Shown in pieces: positions 22,801-29,450 of a stretch of DNA of 37,490 bases. Within the stretch, counting starts at the first letter, position 1. Each line of letters starts with the position of its first letter. A program made the position numbers and the translations under genes. The notes under the pieces were generated by a model. It did not search any database. It saw nothing but the letters and a program-made list of their open reading frames with translations, and was not told where the DNA came from. This stretch comes from an uncultured Clostridia bacterium. Lineage in GTDB: Bacteria > Bacillota > Clostridia > TANB77 > CAG-508. The stretch covers positions 1 through 37,490 of the forward strand of contig CAOTKV010000020.1 of assembly GCA_948530865.1 (NCBI GenBank), given 5' to 3'.

Positions 22801-24277
22801 ATCTCATTATATATAATCTCTGTCCAACATCAATTTTGCTCATATCTTCTATATTATTAATTTTTGCAATATCACACATTGGCACTTTAAACTTCTTTGC
22901 AATTTTCCAAATTGAATCACCTGGTTTAACAAAATACATAAACATCTTATAATCACTTTCCTCTTCTTGTGGGGTTATCTCTATGTTATCCATTATTGTT
23001 ATTTTCTTTAGTGAACTATCCACTTCTTTCGCTAAAATTTCTATATCACAATCCACATTTTCATTACTTATTGTGAATTTTTTATTAGTTATATTAAATT
23101 CTAAGTTTCTTTCTTCACCTTCAAATTTTACCATAAATGGCAAATCAACATTTTTTACATTTAATCCATTTCTATTATCTGCTTCATAATAAAATTCTAA
23201 TTTTAGTTCACATTCATAATTAAAATAATTTCCTGATTTTGTTGTACTTATTACATTAATTCTATGATTAACATCTAAAATATTAAGTACATCTTCTATT
23301 AAAACCTTTTCATTCATATTTACATTTTGAGTAACTTCTGATTTAGCAATTTGAACTTGTATGTCTCTTCTTGTAAAATCTATATTATTTTTTACACCAT
23401 ACATATCTTCAATTATTTCTAAACTTCTTGTTTGATATGCTTCGCATCCAACTTCAAAATCAATTTGGCAGGCTATTGAATGCATCTCTTTAGCATTTAC
23501 TTTAAATAACATATTTCTTATTGAATAATTAACATCACATACATCATTATCTGTAATATTATTTATATCAATAAAACTCATTACTGGTATTTCTGTTTGT
23601 GTAACTCCTATTTTATTATCTTCTGTTAAGAAAATTATTTTTACTTCTGCATCAGCTTTTGCTAATACTTTATTATAACTAATTTTATTTTCAAAATTTT
23701 TAATTTGAATATCCGTTTTTAATATTTCTGCAATATCATAAGAGTTATCAACTGATATATCTTCTTTAATTGATGTCTTTATTTTATTTACTTCAATTAA
23801 TGATTTTATTTCGCAATTTTCTTTTAATACTTCAATATCATTTGCATTATCTAAAGCACTTGGAATTTCTGCCTCTTCTTTTTCAAATGCTTCTACCTTA
23901 ATTTTGACTTTTCCTGAAATTGATATTTTTCTTTCATTCAAAACTTTTGCTTCAATTGTTTCTAATTCAACTTGATGTTTTAAAAATGAAGTTTCTTTTA
24001 TATTACTACTTTCCATACTTTCTGAAAATGTTAATGTATTTTGAATACTTCTTGTTTCTCCATTATCTGCTAGATAAATAATATATGTATCTAAATTTCC
24101 ATCTAATCTTACTCTTCCTGTATTTAAATCTTCTTTATACACATATCCTATTCCATTTGTATTTATAATACTAACAATATCAGGTTTAATATCTGGAACT
24201 ATTATATCACCTGTCACCTCTATTGTTTTAGTTTCACTCAATACTCTTTTATTTATAACAACTATATTTTTCTCCAT
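22799..24277 (-). CDS. sipL: SipL-like spore coat assembly protein (SPOCS and LysM domains)
   Basis: A 492-residue protein with repeated SPOCS (DUF3794) units over roughly residues 1-435. Typical segments are VTGDIIVPDIKPDIVSIINT near the start and the related SISGKVKIKVEAF and FDVN-type strands later. The C-terminal LysM domain covers residues 445-492 (YFVKPGDSIWKIAKKFKVP...INNIEDMSKIDVGQRLYI). In Clostridioides difficile SipL binds SpoIVA and is needed for coat localisation and engulfment; its LysM domain makes that contact. This architecture is typical of Clostridia rather than Bacillus. The start is ATG 24277-24275 with AAGGAGG. It is encoded beside veg. Confidence 0.87.
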   Translation of the reverse strand: MEKNIVVINKRVLSETKTIEVTGDIIVPDIKPDIVSIINTNGIGYVYKEDLNTGRVRLDGNLDTYIIYLADNGETRSIQNTLTFSESMESSNIKETSFLKHQVELETIEAKVLNERKISISGKVKIKVEAFEKEEAEIPSALDNANDIEVLKENCEIKSLIEVNKIKTSIKEDISVDNSYDIAEILKTDIQIKNFENKISYNKVLAKADAEVKIIFLTEDNKIGVTQTEIPVMSFIDINNITDNDVCDVNYSIRNMLFKVNAKEMHSIACQIDFEVGCEAYQTRSLEIIEDMYGVKNNIDFTRRDIQVQIAKSEVTQNVNMNEKVLIEDVLNILDVNHRINVISTTKSGNYFNYECELKLEFYYEADNRNGLNVKNVDLPFMVKFEGEERNLEFNITNKKFTISNENVDCDIEILAKEVDSSLKKITIMDNIEITPQEEESDYKMFMYFVKPGDSIWKIAKKFKVPMCDIAKINNIEDMSKIDVGQRLYIMR

Positions 24278-24344
24278 AAAAAATCCTCCTTAAATATCCT
24301 CTTTTTAACATTTATATGCAGAACTTTTTATATAAGAACTAAAA

Positions 24345-24374
24345 AAAGAAACCTTAAACAAATAAGGTTTCTTT
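24345..24374 (-). terminator. Terminator of veg
   Basis: A perfect 12-bp stem (24345-24356, 24363-24374) with a 6-base loop is followed on the minus strand by a long T run (TTTTTTTAGTTC after the stem begins). Confidence 0.85.
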
Positions 24375-24385
24375 AACTTATAATA

Positions 24386-24715
24386 TTATACATTTTGCAC
24401 TTCTGTAGCCTCAGCTGAATGAGCTCTTGGTTTCTTTACTTCAATTTGTGGTTGTACTAGTGGTTCATATGATTCCCCATTGTACATACTAACTTCAACT
24501 GATCTTGTAAAAAGGTCAGTATAATTATAAGATCCGACTCTATCAACATTTTCAAATTTTACTCTAAAGTAACTTTGATATACATTTTCAATTACTGCTG
24601 ATTTTTCTTGTGGCTTACTTCTTTTCCCTGGTGACTCTTTTATAATAATTTTTTGTCCTATGTTTTCTCCAATATTTTTTCTTAAGTCTGCAATTTCAGA
24701 TCTGTAAATTCCCAT
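24386..24715 (-). CDS. veg: Veg family protein
   Basis: A 109-residue protein whose first ~80 residues match Veg: SEIADLRKNIGENIGQKIII, then RSKPQEKSAVIENVYQSYFR and YNYTDLFTRSVEVSMYN. Veg is a small, very highly expressed Firmicutes protein that stimulates biofilm matrix genes in B. subtilis; its biochemical role is unclear. The 30-residue tail (VQPQIEVKKPRAHSAEATEV) extends past the usual Veg length. An open frame continues upstream to an ATG at 24781, but the promoter lies inside that stretch, so the start must be ATG 24715-24713, with SD AGGTGA seven bases before it. Confidence 0.88.
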   Translation of the reverse strand: MGIYRSEIADLRKNIGENIGQKIIIKESPGKRSKPQEKSAVIENVYQSYFRVKFENVDRVGSYNYTDLFTRSVEVSMYNGESYEPLVQPQIEVKKPRAHSAEATEVQNV

Positions 24716-24752
24716 TTTCCAATCACCTACTTCTTTCGCTTTTGATGTACTT

Positions 24753-24781
24753 TTTATATCACAGGAGTACCTAAAAGTCAA
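24753..24781 (-). promoter_or_regulatory. Strong sigma-A promoter of veg
   Basis: TTGACT (24776-24781), 17 bases, and TATAAA (24753-24758) preceded by an extended-10 TG, read on the minus strand. The start site would be near 24746, a 30-base leader before the ATG. A second TTGACA sits at 24786-24791 without a matching -10. Confidence 0.7.
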
Positions 24782-24933
24782 AAGCTGTCAAGGCTATCCA
24801 ATCCTCTGTAAGTATTGGGAATAAAGTATTACGTCTTTTTATACAGTCTTTTTATCTTTTGAATTACACTTATGTTTCATTTTTGTAACATATTGGCAAA
24901 AAGCCTATATTTAGGGAACTTTATAACTTAAAC

Positions 24934-25212
24934 CTAAAAAACATTTCTCTTTTTTTCGTCATGAATATGACTATATTTTAATTTAGTTGCTAACCCACCT
25001 CTAATATGTCTTTCTGCTTTGTTTTTATCTAGTACTTTTCTAACTTCCATTGCTAATGCATAATTTATATTTAATAATCTTTGACTAACATCTTTATGTA
25101 TACTACTTTTACTAATTCCAAACTTTTTTGCCGCACCTCTGACAGTATCTTCTGTTTCAATTATGTATTGTGCCACTTTTACTGCACGCTCTTCTATTGA
25201 TAATTCTTTCAT
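24934..25212 (-). CDS. spoIIID: Sporulation transcription factor SpoIIID
   Basis: A 92-residue DNA-binding protein, close to the B. subtilis length (93). It shows the helix-turn-helix VRGAAKKFGISKSSIHKDVS and the basic C-terminal extension KLKYSHIHDEKKR typical of SpoIIID, which activates and represses mother-cell genes between the sigma-E and sigma-K stages. The start is ATG 25212-25210. An ATG at 25230 overlaps the SD GGAGG (25228-25224) and is rejected. The SD lies in the right arm of the hairpin at 25222-25267, and a sigma-E-type promoter overlaps that hairpin; see findings. Confidence 0.92.
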   Translation of the reverse strand: MKELSIEERAVKVAQYIIETEDTVRGAAKKFGISKSSIHKDVSQRLLNINYALAMEVRKVLDKNKAERHIRGGLATKLKYSHIHDEKKRNVF

Positions 25213-25221
25213 AATAAAGAA

Positions 25222-25267
25222 AACCTCCAAATGAATACTTTTTTTAAAGTGTATTCACTTGAAGGTT
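25222..25267 (-). terminator. rusA terminator hairpin that also contains the spoIIID SD
   Basis: On the minus-strand RNA, arms 25267-25251 and 25238-25222 pair over 17 positions including two G-U pairs, with a 12-base A-rich loop, followed by TTTTCTTTATT. The right arm holds the spoIIID SD (GGAGG, 25228-25224). Confidence 0.75.
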
Positions 25268-25276
25268 GTATTATTA
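25248..25276 (-). promoter_or_regulatory. Sigma-E-type promoter of spoIIID
   Basis: TAATAAT (25270-25276), 14 bases, and AATACACT (25248-25255) on the minus strand match the sigma-E elements KMATATT (six of seven) and CATACANT (six of seven defined bases). B. subtilis spoIIID is sigma-E controlled. The predicted start falls near 25241, inside the hairpin loop. Confidence 0.6.
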
Positions 25277-25280
25277 CTTT

Positions 25281-25691
25281 TTAGTACTCTTCAACTTTCA
25301 CAAAAATTTTTTCTTCTTCGCCATATACTTTTTCAACATCTAATTTTGTAATTTGATTATCATCTTTAAATGCCATTGTATTTAGAGCATCTAAAACTAT
25401 TTTCACAATATTATCAATATCTGGCTTTTTAGTTGGTGATATTTCTCCTTTTAACATAGTTTCTGTATTTTTCTTACTTGTATTTTTAGGAATTTTAAAT
25501 TGAGCAATAATTTTTACAGAAACTCTATTTTCAAAAGGCACATATCTTGGATATTTTATTTTAAAATATTGTTTTATTAGCATTTCATAATCTTTAGTAT
25601 TAGTTGGCGTATATGCCTTTGCTGTATAAGTATTTACTCTTGGTCTTGCCTTTCCTTTAATATTTCCAATAACTTCAAATTCGTATATCAT
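25281..25691 (-). CDS. rusA: RusA-family Holliday junction resolvase
   Basis: A 136-residue endonuclease of the RusA family, which resolves four-way DNA junctions as a dimer. The catalytic acidic set is visible: Asp91 and Asp93 in KKPDIDNIVKIVLDAL, and Asp110/Asp111 in MAFKDDNQI. The N-terminal GKARPRVNTYTAKAYTP is the family's conserved substrate-side segment. RusA genes are often phage-derived; here no other phage gene is near, so this looks like a domesticated chromosomal copy. The start is ATG 25691-25689, with SD AAGGGAT overlapping the end of the carboxypeptidase gene, so the two form an operon. Confidence 0.88.
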   Translation of the reverse strand: MIYEFEVIGNIKGKARPRVNTYTAKAYTPTNTKDYEMLIKQYFKIKYPRYVPFENRVSVKIIAQFKIPKNTSKKNTETMLKGEISPTKKPDIDNIVKIVLDALNTMAFKDDNQITKLDVEKVYGEEEKIFVKVEEY

Positions 25692-25695
25692 AAAT

Positions 25696-26682
25696 TTATC
25701 CCTTTATTAGTAATTTTATTTTTCCATTTATAGCTTCTAATTTTGCATGCCCACCAATTGGAAATGCGAAAATAGGTGTTGTATGTCCAAAATCTGCTCC
25801 AGCTATTACAGGAATATTTTTAAGCTCAGGTTTGTTTTTTATCATTTTAGTCCACTTTTCTTTTGTCATTTCACAACCTTTTTGATTTCTTCCTAATACA
25901 ATTGCTTTTATATTTTTGAATTCTTTTGTATGAATTAACGATTGTAAATTTCTATCAAACTCCATCAAATATATTTTTCCAGCCATATTATCATCTTCTA
26001 AAAATAACACTTTACCTTCAATATTTGGCATATATTCTGTACCTTGTAATAAATTAAGTGTACAAAGATTACCACCTACTATATCTCCTTCTGCTGTTCC
26101 TTCATTTATTATATACATACCATCATTTGGAATTAATTCTCTATTTTCTTGGTCTATAAACCAAAGATCATCACTCCACTCTTTTGAAGATTCAACTTCA
26201 AATTCATTTTCTTGAAAAAACATTTTTTTGAAGTATTCTAATTCATATTCAAATCCTTTTACCATTCCAAAGCTTGAATAATGTGGTCCTGAATAAGTAA
26301 CAAGCCCTGTTTTAGTATGAATTGCATTTGATAAAGCTGTTATATCTGAAAATCCACAAAAGATCTTTGGATTTTCTTTAATTGTTTCATAATCTATATA
26401 ATCTAAAATTTGATTAGAATTAAATCCACCAATTACTGTTAATATTGCTTTTACATTTTTGTCTCTAAAAGCTTCATTTAAATCCTCTACTCTATGTTCA
26501 ACTGAAGCACACATGTAATCGTCATCTGCTTCCATTACATACTTTCCAAATGTAACTTTTAATCCTAAAGCTTCTAATCTTTCAGTTGCAATTTTCTTAC
26601 AGTCCTCACCTAATATAACCATACTTCTTGATGGTGCAATAATTCTAACTTCATCTCCTGTTTTTAATTTTTCTGGTATCAT
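25696..26682 (-). CDS. S66 family LD-carboxypeptidase / MccF-like peptidase
   Basis: A 328-residue serine peptidase of family S66. The Ser-Glu-His triad is visible: Ser112 in CGFSDITAL, Glu229 in LFLEDDN and His300 in ADFGHTTP. Family members trim the terminal D-Ala of murein tetrapeptides (LdcA) or cleave microcin C7-type acylsulfamide conjugates (MccF). The segments IGGFNSNQILDYIDY and TYSGPHYSSFGM resemble the MccF-like branch more than E. coli LdcA. No signal peptide, so cytoplasmic. The start is ATG 26682-26680, six bases after GGAGGG; an ATG at 26703 would include that SD in the coding region. Confidence 0.87.
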   Translation of the reverse strand: MIPEKLKTGDEVRIIAPSRSMVILGEDCKKIATERLEALGLKVTFGKYVMEADDDYMCASVEHRVEDLNEAFRDKNVKAILTVIGGFNSNQILDYIDYETIKENPKIFCGFSDITALSNAIHTKTGLVTYSGPHYSSFGMVKGFEYELEYFKKMFFQENEFEVESSKEWSDDLWFIDQENRELIPNDGMYIINEGTAEGDIVGGNLCTLNLLQGTEYMPNIEGKVLFLEDDNMAGKIYLMEFDRNLQSLIHTKEFKNIKAIVLGRNQKGCEMTKEKWTKMIKNKPELKNIPVIAGADFGHTTPIFAFPIGGHAKLEAINGKIKLLIKG

Positions 26683-26705
26683 ATTAATCCCTCCATTCGG
26701 CATTT

Positions 26706-26733
26706 ATTATATCATTAAGCTATAAAAAAGCAA
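26706..26733 (-). promoter_or_regulatory. Promoter of the carboxypeptidase-rusA operon
   Basis: A perfect TATAAT (26706-26711) with extended-10 TG and a weak -35 (TTGCTT, 26728-26733, 16-base spacer), directly after the upstream terminator. Confidence 0.55.
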
Positions 26734-26735
26734 AG

Positions 26736-26770
26736 AAAAAAGTGATGAATAGTTTATAATTCACCACTTT
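26736..26770 (-). terminator. Terminator of the metal transporter operon
   Basis: Arms 26770-26759 and 26750-26739 pair over 12 positions (one G-U pair on the minus-strand RNA), followed by a TTTTTTC run. Confidence 0.8.
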
Positions 26771-26798
26771 GATAAATTTATTCTAATAAAATTTGGCA

Positions 26799-27614
26799 TT
26801 AAATTTTAGCAAGCTTGCAACATATCGAACTTATCACAAGTAATATAATATATACTAAAACGATTCCTGCTCCTGTTGGCATATTTAAGAAGAAAGATAC
26901 AAATATTCCAATTAAGAAACAAATAATTGATGTTAAAACAGACATAACAACTAATCCTTTAAAACTTGTTGTAAATTTCTTTGATATGATTGCTGGAAAT
27001 ACAATTAAACTTGAAATTAGTAAAGTCCCCATCATTCTCATACCTACTACAACTACTAATGCTGTTATTAATGCAATTAAGAATTGATATAATGATACAT
27101 TAATTCCACATGCTTTTGCATATTTTTCATCAAATGTTATCAAAAATAATCTATTATAAAAAACTATATAAATTCCTATTGATAATATTGTAAGTACTAT
27201 ACTTAAAATAACATCAGATTTTGTCATTGTTAAAATACTTCCAAACATATAATTATAACTATCTGTTCCAAATCCACTTGTAAATGATGTTATAATTACA
27301 CCTAAAGCAAGAGCTCCAGTAGCAACAAGTGCAATTATTATATCTGCTGATTCACCTTTTTTTTGACTTATAAACATTATTACTATTGCAGCAATTATTA
27401 CTATTGGAATTGAAAACGCAATTGGTGACAAATTAAGAGCAACAGCCAAGCAAATAGCCGCAAATCCAACTTCTCCAAGACCATGTCCAATCATCGAATA
27501 ATTTTTTAATGTAAGTATTACTCCTATCAAAGCTGCTGAAAAAGATATTGCTATTCCACAAAGAATTGCTCTTTGCATAAATGCATAAGATAATAAATTT
27601 ACTATTTCTCCCAT
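26799..27614 (-). CDS. znuB: Zinc/manganese ABC transporter permease
   Basis: A 271-residue ABC-3 family permease with eight to nine hydrophobic helices. Landmarks are YAFMQRAILCGIAISFSAAL at the start, GHGLGEVGFAAICLAVAL, and the cytoplasmic coupling-loop region LITFDEKYAKACGINVSLYQ. It forms the channel for divalent metal import with the ATPase at 27616-28278. An open frame extends to 27650, but ATG 27614-27612 directly follows the ATPase stop (TAAAATG) and has SD AAAGGAT, so it is the better start. The fold does not decide between zinc and manganese. Confidence 0.87.
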   Translation of the reverse strand: MGEIVNLLSYAFMQRAILCGIAISFSAALIGVILTLKNYSMIGHGLGEVGFAAICLAVALNLSPIAFSIPIVIIAAIVIMFISQKKGESADIIIALVATGALALGVIITSFTSGFGTDSYNYMFGSILTMTKSDVILSIVLTILSIGIYIVFYNRLFLITFDEKYAKACGINVSLYQFLIALITALVVVVGMRMMGTLLISSLIVFPAIISKKFTTSFKGLVVMSVLTSIICFLIGIFVSFFLNMPTGAGIVLVYIILLVISSICCKLAKI

Positions 27615-27615
27615 T

Positions 27616-28278
27616 TTAAAATCCTTTCCAACCTTCAATATTTCCATCATACTTAACTGTTTTCGCTAAAGAAATTATTCTTGGTTTTATTTCATTTATT
27701 TCATCTAAATCATGTGTTGCCATTATTATTGTCATTTTATTTTCTTTGTTTTCATGTCCTAATATTTTATAAAGCTCTTTTGTTATGTTGTAATCAAGAC
27801 CAGTGGCTGGTTCATCTAATATTAAAAGTTTTGGCTCTCTAATCAATGCTCTTGCAATTAAAACTCTTTGTTTTTGCCCCCCTGATAAATCCCCAATTCT
27901 CTTATATTGAAGATCTTCTATTTTTAATTTTTTTATTATTTCTTGATATAACTCTTTATCCTTTTTGGTGTAAAAAGGTATTTTGTTATGTTTTTGCACA
28001 CCAGACATTATTATTTCTTTTGATGTTGCAGGAAAATCTAAATCTTTTAAATTTGTTTGTGATAAATATGATACTTCATCTAAAGATATATTTACACTTA
28101 CTTTTCCTTCATCAGGCTTTAATAACCCAACTATTGTTTTTACTAATGTACTTTTTCCTGAACCATTTTCACCAACTAAGCAAACATATTCACCATCTTC
28201 AATTTTAAAATTAATGTCATCAAGAGCAACATGATTTGAATATGACACTTTCAATTTTTCTACTTCTAAAACAGTCAT
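27616..28278 (-). CDS. znuC: Metal ABC transporter ATP-binding protein
   Basis: A 220-residue ABC ATPase with Walker A GENGSGKS (residues 37-44), signature LSGGQKQR (131-138), Walker B LLILDEP (151-157) and the switch His in MATHDLDE. It powers the permease encoded just downstream. The start is ATG 28278-28276 with SD AAGGAG. A 29-base palindrome separates it from znuA (28292-28320). The protein is at the short end for the family, with only a brief C-terminal tail (GNIEGWKGF). Confidence 0.88.
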   Translation of the reverse strand: MTVLEVEKLKVSYSNHVALDDINFKIEDGEYVCLVGENGSGKSTLVKTIVGLLKPDEGKVSVNISLDEVSYLSQTNLKDLDFPATSKEIIMSGVQKHNKIPFYTKKDKELYQEIIKKLKIEDLQYKRIGDLSGGQKQRVLIARALIREPKLLILDEPATGLDYNITKELYKILGHENKENKMTIIMATHDLDEINEIKPRIISLAKTVKYDGNIEGWKGF

Positions 28279-28291
28279 TTTTATCTCCTTA

Positions 28292-28320
28292 TGAAATTTA
28301 GAGGCAGTCCCAAAATTTCA
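28292..28320. repeat. Palindrome between znuA and znuC (family copy A)
   Basis: TGAAATTT and AAATTTCA flank an inner part that also pairs partly (with G-U pairs on the minus strand). It starts at the znuA stop codon. It may attenuate transcription or protect the znuA message. Related to 29370-29398 and 29411-29447. Confidence 0.55.
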
Positions 28321-29295
28321 CTTTAATCCTTTTTTTAAATTTTCTATATTCTTATTCATTAAAGATACATAAGTATCTTCATCTGGATTTCCATTATGAA
28401 TTGAATATAATACTAAAGCTTCTGCTTCTGTTTCTTCAGCTATCATTTTAGCAACAGTACCTTCGCTTAATTCTTCATAATATACTGTAGGCATATTGTG
28501 ATGATTTATATAATCTATAACTGATTTTACTTTCGTAATACTTGGATCTTCTCCCTCGCCACAATTTGTATAAACAGTAACAAAGTTTAGTCCATATTCA
28601 TCTACAAGATATGCATATGCAAATTCTCCACCTACTGCAATTTCTCTTCTTTCAGAATTTTCTATAATTTCTTGCAATTTTTTGTCTGTTTCTAAAATTT
28701 GTTTTTTATAATTTTCTGCATTTTCTTTATAATAATTGCTATTTTCACTGTCTATTTTACAAAATTCTTCTAATATATTATCTATCATTATAATTGCATT
28801 TTTAGGATTTAACCAAATATGCTCATCATAAATTTCTTCATGATGGTGATGCCCATGCTCATCATGTTCTTCAAAAACTATTTCTGAATTTATATGTTTT
28901 TCTTCAAAATCTTCTATTGTAATTAGTTCTATATTTTTAGAAATATCTACTGCTTCACATTCACTTCCATCTAAACTTGATATAATTTTTTCTGTCCATG
29001 GTTCCAAATCTGTTCCAGTATATAAAAACATATCTGAATTATTTAAAATTGTTATCATATCTTTTGCGGTTGGTTCATAATGATGTGTCTCAACTCCAGA
29101 ATTTAATAAAAGCTTTACATCTATTTTATCTCCGCCTATTTGCCTTGCAAAGTCATATTGTGGAAAAAGTGTTGCAACTACTTGAATTTTATCTGTTTTT
29201 CTTACAACTGATTCTGTTTTAAAACACATTACTATAACAACCATTACAATTATTAATATTATAAAGCTTGCTAAAGCTACTAATTTTTTTCTCAT
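28318..29295 (-). CDS. znuA: Metal-binding lipoprotein of a Zn/Mn ABC transporter
   Basis: A 325-residue substrate-binding protein of the TroA/ZnuA/PsaA cluster. The N-terminal helix LVALASFIILIIVMVVIVMC may end in a lipobox-type Cys (VMC). Ligand regions are His in VETHHYEPTAKD, His in DEHIWLNPKNA, and Glu in GGEFAYAYLVDEYG. A His/Glu-rich loop (EEHDEHGHHHHEE) precedes the second ligand, a feature of zinc-binding members. The third position carries Glu where ZnuA/AdcA have His and Mn-binding PsaA has Glu, so the metal is ambiguous. First gene of the znuACB operon; ATG 29295-29293, SD GAGGAAA. Confidence 0.85.
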   Translation of the reverse strand: MRKKLVALASFIILIIVMVVIVMCFKTESVVRKTDKIQVVATLFPQYDFARQIGGDKIDVKLLLNSGVETHHYEPTAKDMITILNNSDMFLYTGTDLEPWTEKIISSLDGSECEAVDISKNIELITIEDFEEKHINSEIVFEEHDEHGHHHHEEIYDEHIWLNPKNAIIMIDNILEEFCKIDSENSNYYKENAENYKKQILETDKKLQEIIENSERREIAVGGEFAYAYLVDEYGLNFVTVYTNCGEGEDPSITKVKSVIDYINHHNMPTVYYEELSEGTVAKMIAEETEAEALVLYSIHNGNPDEDTYVSLMNKNIENLKKGLK

Positions 29296-29327
29296 AATTT
29301 CCTCTTTTTTTATTTATTGCATATTAT

Positions 29328-29356
29328 AGAATACTATATTTTCAAGTTTTTGTCAA
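29328..29356 (-). promoter_or_regulatory. znuA: Promoter of the metal transporter operon
   Basis: A perfect TTGACA (29351-29356), 17 bases, and TATTCT (29328-29333) on the minus strand. No Bacillus-type Zur box (TCGTAATNATTACGA) is visible; the palindrome 29370-29398 lies 13 bases upstream of the -35. Confidence 0.65.
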
Positions 29357-29369
29357 CTTTATGTAAATA

Positions 29370-29398
29370 TGAAATTTAGGGACACTCAAAAAATTTCA
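29370..29398. repeat. Palindrome upstream of the znuA promoter (family copy B)
   Basis: TGAAATTT (29370-29377) and AAATTTCA (29391-29398) with an inner AGGGACACTC that echoes the terminator next door. It could be an operator or a decayed terminator copy. Confidence 0.5.
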
Positions 29399-29410
29399 TT
29401 CACACACAAA

Positions 29411-29447
29411 AAAATGAAATTTAAGGAACTCTCCCTAAATTTCATTT
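29411..29447. terminator. Terminator of the hydrolase gene (palindrome family copy C)
   Basis: AAAATGAAATTTA and TAAATTTCATTTT pair over 13 bp, with the inner GG/CC also pairing. T runs flank both sides. It follows the stop codon at 29451 on the minus strand. Confidence 0.8.
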
Positions 29448-29450
29448 TTT

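Noticed and set aside
24278..24344. Sigma-E-like -10 (CATATAAA) upstream of the SipL-like gene
   Set aside because: No acceptable -35 was found at 13-15 bases, so a sporulation promoter is expected but not shown here.
24782..24933. Possible small RNA or gene between spoIIID and veg
   Set aside because: A GGCAAAAAGCC mini-hairpin and an isolated TTGACA are present, but no matching -10, SD or clear terminator supports a separate transcript.
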